NCBI RefSeq assembly: GCF_030813005.1
Contig: NZ_JAUSTU010000014.1
Span: 50,122-114,121 of the forward strand
Direction of reading: 5' to 3'
From: Robertmurraya andreesenii
GTDB lineage: Bacteria; Bacillota; Bacilli; Bacillales; Cytobacillaceae
DNA length: 64,000 nt
How positions within the stretch are numbered: the stretch's first letter is position 1; every line of letters begins with the position of its first letter. The notes beneath the pieces were generated by a model that saw nothing but the letters and a program-made list of their open reading frames with translations, had not been told where the DNA came from and ran no database searches. Positions 58,329 to 64,000 of the stretch are shown here, piece by piece. The translations under genes were made by a program, and so were the position numbers.

Positions 58329-59192
58329 ATGTCCATGAACGAAGGATTTGTAGAAGTTACTGGTGGGAAGGTATGGTACCAAATTCACGGTCGCCAAACC
58401 AAGAAAACTCCTGTCATCATTCTTCACGGTGGGCCAGGCTCATCCCACTATTCACTGCAGGGTTTAAGAATATTGGCCAATGAGCGGCCCGTTATTTTTT
58501 ATGACCAACTTGGCTGCGGGAAATCGGAAAGACCGGATGATCCTTCATTATGGAAAATTGAACGTTTCGTAGAGGAATTAGGGCAAGTACGTGAAGCACT
58601 CGGTCTTGATCAAGTACATATTCTTGGGCATTCATGGGGGACTACATTAGCTGCTGCCTATCTTCTAACCAAGCCAATGGGTGTGCGAAGTGTGATTTTT
58701 TCCAGTCCATGCTTAAGTGCTCCCCTTTGGGCGGAGGACCAGGAGCGCAATCGGGTGCTTCTACCAAAGAGTGTTCAAACAACTTTAAGCGCCTGTGAAA
58801 AAAATGGGACAACCAACTCGGAGGAATATAGGGAGGCAACAGAGGAATTCAATAAGCGTTTTGTTTGCCGACTCGATCCGATGCCAGCATTTTTAAAGGA
58901 AGGGGCCAAATTTAAAAATCCTGAGATTTACAATATCATGTGGGGTCCTTCAGAGTTTCATGTTACTGGAAACCTGAAAAACTTTGATTGTACGGCGAAG
59001 CTTAAGGATATCCATATCCCTGCGTTGTATACATGTGGCCGCTATGACGAAGCAACACCTGAAACGACAGAATATTATCGAAGCCTTACTCCAAATGCGA
59101 AATTTCATGTGTTTGAAAAAAGCGCACATATGCCCTACTTGGAGGAAATGGAAGAATATGTGAGGGTGGTGAGGGAGTTTCTTAAGGATTGA
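58329..59192 (+). CDS. pip: Proline iminopeptidase-like S33 hydrolase
   Basis: A 287-residue cytoplasmic alpha/beta hydrolase that releases N-terminal proline. The oxyanion motif HGGPGSSHYSLQGL (about 37-50), DQLGCGKSERP, the nucleophile in LGHSWGTTLA, the acid in CGRYDEATPE and the His in SAHMPYLEE are typical of family S33. ATG 58329 (AAAGGAGAG 5 bases upstream) is chosen; an in-frame start at 58251 lacks a site. Related enzymes also act on short leucyl or other peptides, so the exact specificity is open. Confidence 0.87.
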   Translation: MSMNEGFVEVTGGKVWYQIHGRQTKKTPVIILHGGPGSSHYSLQGLRILANERPVIFYDQLGCGKSERPDDPSLWKIERFVEELGQVREALGLDQVHILGHSWGTTLAAAYLLTKPMGVRSVIFSSPCLSAPLWAEDQERNRVLLPKSVQTTLSACEKNGTTNSEEYREATEEFNKRFVCRLDPMPAFLKEGAKFKNPEIYNIMWGPSEFHVTGNLKNFDCTAKLKDIHIPALYTCGRYDEATPETTEYYRSLTPNAKFHVFEKSAHMPYLEEMEEYVRVVREFLKD

Positions 59193-59197
59193 TTTTG

Positions 59198-59241
59198 AAA
59201 AGCCAGTAAAAGTAAGTCGAGTGGCTTGATTACTGGCTTTT
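59198..59241. terminator. Terminator after the iminopeptidase gene
   Basis: Perfect 12-bp stem AAAAGCCAGTAA / TTACTGGCTTTT. Confidence 0.78.
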
Positions 59242-59322
59242 ATTCTAAATCGAGGAAGTACCAAGTCCCTTGGAACTAGATGTTAATTTCAAAAGAAGTC
59301 TCGATTAATGGAATCGAAGTCT

Positions 59323-59805
59323 TTAAAAAACAACATCCAGTACAAAAACAGCGATCATGATCAATTGGATCAACGCTTTGGCGAGGGTACCACTTAAGAA
59401 CGCCACCAAGGTAGCAGTGGCAACCTTTAAGGAGGCTTCTGCCGTATTCTTTTGCATCAATTCGGTTAGAAAAACAAGCGCAAATGGAATAATCAGAATC
59501 CCAAATGGAGGTAGTACAAAGCTTCCGATAATTAGTCCGATGGTGGCAGCTCTCATGCCCCACTTCGACCCGCCTGCCTTATCGACAAAATGGAGATTCG
59601 CCAAGAAGTCCGCCAGAAACAATAGAACGGTTAATAGGACAAACATTGTCCAAGAAATCCAACTCAGTTCATTCGAATTTATCGCAAAGTGATACAGGAC
59701 GATGCCAATCCAAATCATTAACACGGAAGGAATGATGGGATAGATAAGGCCAACAAAACTGAAAATAAAACAGACTATGATTAATAGCCAAAACAATATA
59801 TCCAT
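59323..59805 (-). CDS. yqgC: DUF456 membrane protein (YqgC-like)
   Basis: A 160-residue membrane protein with four to five segments. It has PxxPS-type turns (LIYPIIPSVLMIWIG) and the glycine-rich GSKWGMRAATIGLIIGSFVL typical of DUF456. From memory it matches YqgC of Bacillus subtilis in length and pattern. Function unknown. ATG 59805 has AGAGGTGA upstream; an extended frame to 59970 has no signals. Confidence 0.8.
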   Translation of the reverse strand: MDILFWLLIIVCFIFSFVGLIYPIIPSVLMIWIGIVLYHFAINSNELSWISWTMFVLLTVLLFLADFLANLHFVDKAGGSKWGMRAATIGLIIGSFVLPPFGILIIPFALVFLTELMQKNTAEASLKVATATLVAFLSGTLAKALIQLIMIAVFVLDVVF

Positions 59806-59930
59806 GGGTAAGTCACCTCTTTTTCTATTATAATCGAAATCATTAAGGGGGAAATCATGAAGATGAGGCAGAAAAAATAGAAGTTTTCCGACAGCAACAA
59901 ATGGAGGATAAATACTATTATAAGTGATAA

Positions 59931-59958
59931 AAAGGCAGAAGTCGTAATTTCTGCCTTT
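59931..59958 (-). terminator. Terminator of the 41-residue gene
   Basis: AAAGGCAGAA / TTCTGCCTTT stem, followed on the minus strand by TTATCACTTATA; T-rich but not a long run. Confidence 0.65.
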
Positions 59959-59974
59959 ATCATGCCACATTAGA

Positions 59975-60100
59975 CTACTTTCTTTTTTGACTCTTCAATT
60001 TGTTCATCTCAAGCTCAGCAGCATATTCTTCTTGTGATTTCCCTTGCTTTTGACTCTCAGATTGAATCTTTCTGAATTTATTATCATTTAGATTTGGCAT
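59975..60100 (-). CDS. 41-residue hydrophilic peptide, unknown
   Basis: MPNLNDNKFRKIQSESQKQG followed by a helical, charged end (YAAELEMNKLKSQKRK). GGAGGTG lies 6 bases before ATG 60100. The composition (Lys, Gln, Glu, no hydrophobic core) is like that of small spore or stress proteins, but no family is certain. Confidence 0.62.
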   Translation of the reverse strand: MPNLNDNKFRKIQSESQKQGKSQEEYAAELEMNKLKSQKRK

Positions 60101-60253
60101 GAAGACACCTCCTTTTGAACATTGATATTTTGTACCTCGGGAACAGGATTATTCACCTACAAAACGGTAATTATTGCTCAAAGAAAGAAAACATCTGATA
60201 CAATGATTGAAAAGTAATAATATAAGGACAGAAACTACAGAGGAGGAGTCTGA

Positions 60254-60568
60254 ATGATCGGTTTGCTGAATGTTGGCAGTCTTTTGCTTGGAATCATAGC
60301 TTGGATACTTCCGGTGGTTAACCTTGCGGGGTATAAAAAAAATAACCGGAGTAATTGGGTCACGCTTTCCATTTTGAGTGTCAGTGCTTGTGCCATTTCC
60401 TTAAGCTTTCAGATTTTCTATCACTATCATCTCGTATTGATTGAGGATTGGTCTGCTATGATGGATATAACTGGTGCTGTGGCGAGTGCCGCCGCCATCC
60501 TTCTTATCGTTACCATCCTTCTAAATACCCTTACTTTGATGGTCTATCGTTCCAGAACTATACAATAA
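60254..60568 (+). CDS. Small membrane protein, three to four segments
   Basis: A 104-residue protein: LLNVGSLLLGIIAWILPVVN, SILSVSACAISLSFQIFY and AAAILLIVTILLNTLTLMVY are membrane segments. From memory similar Bacillus proteins are sometimes listed as cytochrome oxidase subunit IV-like, but no conserved ligand supports that. GGAGGAG precedes ATG 60254. The next gene starts 11 bases after its stop, so the two are co-transcribed. Confidence 0.7.
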   Translation: MIGLLNVGSLLLGIIAWILPVVNLAGYKKNNRSNWVTLSILSVSACAISLSFQIFYHYHLVLIEDWSAMMDITGAVASAAAILLIVTILLNTLTLMVYRSRTIQ

Positions 60569-60579
60569 AGGAGTTAATG

Positions 60580-61230
60580 ATGACAATTATCAATAAATTA
60601 AATCTCAATAAATATCAAAATATGGCTGTCCTCCATCAACCAAGTGACTATGATTTGTTTGATGGATATCAGACGGTTTTATCAAAGAATCATGATGCAA
60701 TTTTCGTCTTTGTCGAAACAATCGAAGAAATGGTGAAGCATACTCAAAACATTATTAAAAAGCAATCGTTAATGGAGAAAGGCTATTTATTTTTCGCCTA
60801 TCCAAAAAAAGGGAATAAGAAGTATGAAACCTTTGTTCACAGAGATGAAATTTTCCCGGCAATGAAGGTAGATGAAGATGGATATGTGGACAATAGTGAT
60901 TTGAAATTCTCACGGATGGTGAGTATGGATGATGTCTTTACGGTCGTTGGCTTAAAGCGTGAAAAAAAGAAAGCTATAAAATCATCAGCGGCGAGTCAAT
61001 GTGTAGCGGACTATGAGGATCATGTAAAAGACGTAGAAGAACTCTTAAAATATTATCCCAATGAACTCAAATTTTATCAAGAACTGACACCGGGCTACAA
61101 AAAAGACTGGGCTCGTTATATTTTCTCTGCAAAGCAACAGAAAACCCGTGAAAAACGCCAAGCACAAATGGTTGACATATTATCTCAAGGATATAAAACC
61201 ATTGAATTATATCGTCAAAATAAGAAATAG
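60580..61230 (+). CDS. YdeI/OmpD-associated-like protein
   Basis: A 216-residue soluble protein. The N-terminal two-thirds has a domain with DAIFVFVETIEEMVKHT and KGYLFFAYPKKGNKKYE; the C-terminal 70 residues (LKFYQELTPGYKKDWARYIF, then TREKRQAQMVDILSQG) match the helical end of the YdeI/OmdA group, where a conserved W-I/R helix is followed by a basic segment. Members have been linked to bacteriocin protection or stress but the biochemistry is unknown. Of two successive ATGs, 60580 is at the better distance from AAAGGAG. Confidence 0.72.
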   Translation: MTIINKLNLNKYQNMAVLHQPSDYDLFDGYQTVLSKNHDAIFVFVETIEEMVKHTQNIIKKQSLMEKGYLFFAYPKKGNKKYETFVHRDEIFPAMKVDEDGYVDNSDLKFSRMVSMDDVFTVVGLKREKKKAIKSSAASQCVADYEDHVKDVEELLKYYPNELKFYQELTPGYKKDWARYIFSAKQQKTREKRQAQMVDILSQGYKTIELYRQNKK

Positions 61231-61348
61231 AGTTTTGATTGGAAAATGATAGGCAAATTCTCCCCGCCTTTTTAAGGACAATAGGCATATCCCTATTGAA
61301 ATCCTAATATGATGGAATATCTAATAGTTGGGGGAGGTTGCCTTGTAA

Positions 61349-61729
61349 ATGAAGATCATACTGACAAAAGAGATGCTAGCTCATTACTTGGAACTAAATA
61401 AAAGGAAAAAAGAAATTGAAGCAGAGCTAGAAGAATTAAAGAAGACGTTTATTCAATATTTTGACGAGTCTGTTGGAAAGAATGTCAAAGGTGAGGTTCT
61501 TATAAGGGACTACAAACTGCAAAGGCAAATTAGAAAGATTGAAAAATATGATCAGGAAACGACCTTGAGGAGATTGGAAGAGCTTAATCTAAATGACCTC
61601 ATAAAAAAGAGCCCTGATGAGAAGAAAATCAAGTCGGCTATCGATTTAGGTATTTTACAAGAAGAAGAGTTGAAGGATTGTAAGATTGTGAATACTTCTC
61701 AGGCGATTTATGTGAAAAATGTAGATTGA
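61349..61729 (+). CDS. Coiled-coil hypothetical protein
   Basis: A 126-residue protein. Residues 8-35 form a charged helix (LNKRKKEIEAELEELKK), then a compact part (VGKNVKGEVLIRDYKLQRQI) and a second helical region. There is no membrane segment or known motif. The pattern is like that of short phage or Bacillus helper proteins that pack as helical pairs, without proof. GGGGGAGG lies 11 bases before ATG 61349, rather far. Confidence 0.6.
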   Translation: MKIILTKEMLAHYLELNKRKKEIEAELEELKKTFIQYFDESVGKNVKGEVLIRDYKLQRQIRKIEKYDQETTLRRLEELNLNDLIKKSPDEKKIKSAIDLGILQEEELKDCKIVNTSQAIYVKNVD

Positions 61730-61778
61730 TTTTCATAGAAAAGGTACTTAACATCAAGCATACTTTTTGTAAGAAATG

Positions 61779-61817
61779 AACTCCTAGCCTCTGTAAAAGA
61801 GAACTAGGAGTTTTTTG
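61779..61817 (+). terminator. Terminator after the coiled-coil gene
   Basis: AACTCCTAG / CTAGGAGTT stem with an inner CTCT / AGAG pair, followed by TTTTTTG. Confidence 0.78.
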
Positions 61818-61820
61818 TTA

Positions 61821-61964
61821 TTATTCAAGGTGGTCTAACACGTTCCTATCATCCAAACTAAATCTACCGGGAGTCCAGTTTGGAAGAAGTCCATAACCTC
61901 CAATGATTTGTCCCTCTAATTCGACAATTTTCTGTAGAAAATTCCTGGCAAGGGTAATAGAGCG
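61821..61964 (-). pseudogene. Possible gene remnant
   Basis: A minus-strand frame of 47 codons reads like real protein (ARNFLQKIVELEGQIIGGYG, then LLPNWTPGRFSLDDRNVLDH) and ends in two stop codons. It has no ATG, GTG or TTG start near a binding site, and a TAG lies just before it. The simplest reading is the tail of a decayed gene of unknown family. The rest of the gap to 62198 shows only an AT-rich stretch with no supported feature. Confidence 0.3.
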
Positions 61965-62198
61965 CTAAAATATTACCTGTTGACTGAATAAAAAGACCTA
62001 TCAAAATATTCACATAATTTAAAAAATGTGTTAACATATTTTTAGAAATAGAGATTTTTACCCTTTAATCAATACTTCTTCTTGTTTGACATTTCAGACC
62101 GATCCACCCTATTAAAAAGCTTTCTATCCCTATTAAATTCTGAAATACCAACAGGAACCCCCCAATCTATCCAATACATTTTTAAAGGAGAAATCATA

Positions 62199-63911
62199 AT
62201 GATGAAATGGTTGAACAATAGAAAGCTAGGTACAAAGCTTTATTTAATTTTAATTGCAGCTGTTTTGGGGATTATAGTTAATAGTGGGGTATTTGTCTAT
62301 GAACTTAACAGCACAGCTAAACAGCTAAAAAAGGAATTATATGATGAGCTTTTTCAATCTACTTTCTTACTTTTAAACGCAGACCGCGACTTTTATCAGG
62401 CTAATCAAGCTTTATCAAACTATCTTGCAGAGCGTTCATCCTCTAGGCAAGTCTCAGATGAGTATCGAAAGAGCTACGAGGACAATCTTTCACAGGTAAA
62501 AGAAAGAATAAATTCCGCTAAGGAAATCATTCTAGCCGACAATGCCATCGATAGTTCCAAGGTAGAATCCCAGTTTAATGCCTTTTTTGATGATTTAGCA
62601 ACATGGGAAACTAAAACGAATCAACTTTTTCAAGATACCAACGCATCTGTTACAGCATTAGGGAACTTGAATAGTGAATTTAATTCCACCCGGGAAAAAA
62701 TTGACTCAATCCAACAAAACTTGGAGTCGTCAGCCCTCAGTATGGTAGAGGCTATGGATAAAGAAAATAAGTTAACGATCAATGCAGGGATCATTATCAT
62801 CGTTATTTTAGCAGTGCTGTTATTTACAGTAGGAATTCTTTTTATTCGAAGCGTGATGAATCCGATAAAGAAGCTTGTGGAAATTAATCAGAGAGTAGCA
62901 GAGGGTGATTTACAGGTAGAGCTTATTGATTTGCAACGCAAGGATGAGGTAGGAGATCTAGCGCTCTCATTTAATAGAATGATCGATAATTTACGGAAGA
63001 TGGTCAGTCGTATTCAGGAGGTCTCTCAAAATGTGAACAGTCAGAGTGTCGGGCTTACATTGTCCTCGGCTGAGGTTACCCTAGGTGCAGAGCAAATCGC
63101 TTCCACATTAGAGCAGCTATCTTCTGGTGCAGAAAATCAGGCAAATCTATCCAGTGAAATTTCAAAATTGATTGAGGAGCTAAATATCCAGATAAGAGAA
63201 TCCAATCAAGAGGGTGAAATGTTAAGAAATTCATCTGAGGAAGTTCATGAAATGTCAGGTAAAGGGAAAGAACAGATGGAGCATTCTGTAGAGCAAATGA
63301 AGGAAATCACAGCTGTTGTCACAGATTCAGTTGAAAAAGTGAAAGGCTTAGATCAAAAGTCTCAAGAAATTTCGACGCTGGTAGATGTCATTCAAAATAT
63401 TGCTGACCAAACGAACCTCCTTGCCCTGAACGCAGCCATTGAAGCAGCTCGCGCAGGGGAATCAGGAAAAGGATTTGCGGTGGTAGCAGAAGAGGTCCGG
63501 AAATTAGCTGAGCAAGTCCGGAGTTCAGTTGTAGATATAACTGGCATCATTCATGGTGTTCAGCATGAAACAAAGATGGTCGTGGAATTATTAGAAATGG
63601 GATATGACAAGGTGGAGTCTGGTTATAAGCAAATCCAAATTAGCACAGAGCATTTTGAAGCGATTAACCTTGCTATGGCAGATATGTTGGAACGAATTCA
63701 AAATGTAACAGCCAACCTAACAAAAATCGCAAAGAATAGTGAGCAAGTCAGTCAGCATGGACAGGAGGTTGCTGCGACATCAGAACAAGCAGCTGCAGGG
63801 ATTGAAGAAAGCTCTGCTACAGCTCTTCAGCAAAGCTCCACCGTACAAGAAATCTCTGGAAGTGCGGAAAAATTGTTTCAATTATCAGAGGAACTAAATG
63901 AAATGGTATGA
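62199..63911 (+). CDS. Methyl-accepting chemotaxis protein
   Basis: A 570-residue chemoreceptor. A first membrane segment (about 14-33) and a second (about 190-210, GIIIIVILAVLLFTVGILFI) enclose an outer helical-bundle sensor of about 150 residues of the 4HB type. A HAMP domain follows (NPIKKLVEINQRVAEGDLQV), then the long signalling coiled coil with the hairpin tip ADQTNLLALNAAIEAARAGE and GKGFAVVAEEVRKLAEQVR. It controls CheA through CheW. AAAGGAG lies 8 bases before ATG 62199; an earlier in-frame ATG at 62082 has no site. No C-terminal CheR-binding pentapeptide is evident. Confidence 0.95.
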   Translation: MMKWLNNRKLGTKLYLILIAAVLGIIVNSGVFVYELNSTAKQLKKELYDELFQSTFLLLNADRDFYQANQALSNYLAERSSSRQVSDEYRKSYEDNLSQVKERINSAKEIILADNAIDSSKVESQFNAFFDDLATWETKTNQLFQDTNASVTALGNLNSEFNSTREKIDSIQQNLESSALSMVEAMDKENKLTINAGIIIIVILAVLLFTVGILFIRSVMNPIKKLVEINQRVAEGDLQVELIDLQRKDEVGDLALSFNRMIDNLRKMVSRIQEVSQNVNSQSVGLTLSSAEVTLGAEQIASTLEQLSSGAENQANLSSEISKLIEELNIQIRESNQEGEMLRNSSEEVHEMSGKGKEQMEHSVEQMKEITAVVTDSVEKVKGLDQKSQEISTLVDVIQNIADQTNLLALNAAIEAARAGESGKGFAVVAEEVRKLAEQVRSSVVDITGIIHGVQHETKMVVELLEMGYDKVESGYKQIQISTEHFEAINLAMADMLERIQNVTANLTKIAKNSEQVSQHGQEVAATSEQAAAGIEESSATALQQSSTVQEISGSAEKLFQLSEELNEMV

Positions 63912-63938
63912 GTAAAATTAATGTGGGCAAAAATTAAA

Positions 63939-63986
63939 CCCCTTCATTTGGGTAAGGACCGTTAGGTCCTTACCCAAATGAAGGGG
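63939..63986. terminator. Long perfect hairpin at the window end
   Basis: A 22-bp perfect stem (CCCCTTCATTTGGGTAAGGA... and its complement) with a 4-base loop, 28 bases after the chemoreceptor stop. The T-rich side (TTTAATTTTT) lies on the minus strand, so it probably ends a gene coming from beyond the window, and may serve both directions. Confidence 0.65.
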
Positions 63987-64000
63987 CCACCAAGCGAAAG

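Noticed and set aside
63939..63986. A mobile-element inverted repeat at the window end.
   Set aside because: It is a compact 22-bp hairpin with a 4-base loop and a T-rich flank, as expected for a terminator; no partner copy was seen.

Overview
The window is low-GC Gram-positive DNA from a spore-forming member of the Bacillaceae. The evidence is AGGAGG-type ribosome binding sites, frequent TTG/GTG starts, and many genes with clear Bacillus counterparts: yitJ, metI, ykqA, ykuS, ykpA, yhfH, yqgC, YjcZ-type peptides, Sda-like and SinI-like regulators. The physiology suggested is a facultative anaerobe that respires nitrate and ferments pyruvate through formate. No rRNA, tRNA, CRISPR array, prophage or insertion sequence was recognised.

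Layout: (1) 1-3.8 kb is a signalling operon: the C-terminal part of a hybrid histidine kinase, a CheR-type methyltransferase and a receiver-PAS-kinase. It resembles the RsbK/RsbM stress module of the Bacillus cereus group. A His/Asp-rich small protein follows. (2) 4.5-11.2 kb, minus strand, is a methionine operon metI-yitJ-metH behind a SAM-I riboswitch with its own terminator. (3) 11.4-15.1 kb holds small conserved proteins, an Sda-like checkpoint peptide, ykqA and a pair of fluoride channel genes. (4) 15.2-17.1 kb, minus strand, is a YidC-type insertase preceded by an overlapping MifM-like leader peptide, then bioY with a probable BirA operator. (5) 17.3-20.5 kb is an NAD salvage operon. (6) 20.6-23.8 kb, minus strand, is pflBA with a near-perfect Fnr site at -41.5. 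(7) 24.2-26.5 kb is a tightly coupled set: ECF sigma factor, PadR-like protein, FtsW/RodA-like protein with an N-terminal HAAS-like domain. (8) 26.5-32.3 kb holds a cupredoxin, ykuS, ykpA and a penicillin acylase family protein. (9) 32.5-39.2 kb is a Sco protein divergent from a complete nap operon (napG-A-B-D-F-tatA-H) with an Fnr-like site at -41.5. (10) 39.3-45.4 kb is a response regulator, a SinI-like gene and a 1692-residue pseudokinase/AAA/GAF/histidine kinase. (11) 45.5-49.0 kb holds sporulation-type small proteins, pepF and yhfH. (12) 49.2-55.1 kb is an MHYT-PAS histidine kinase, a selenocysteine-containing formate dehydrogenase read through an in-frame UGA at 51610-51612, and a MarR/MFS pair. 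(13) 55.1-64 kb holds a SnoaL-like protein, a 52-bp tandem hairpin array, hydrolases, an SDR protein, small proteins and a chemotaxis receptor.

How the genes work together: pyruvate formate-lyase makes formate, the formate dehydrogenase can oxidise it, and nitrate reductase Nap is the terminal acceptor. pfl and nap share an Fnr-type promoter architecture. NapA carries a Tat lipoprotein signal and the operon has its own tatA, a sensible arrangement for a cell without a periplasm.

The most notable non-coding structure is repetitive. There are two 176-bp near-identical folded elements abutting metH and pflB stop codons, four copies of a ~68-bp hairpin element with compensatory stem changes, and the tandem array at 55.6-55.9 kb.
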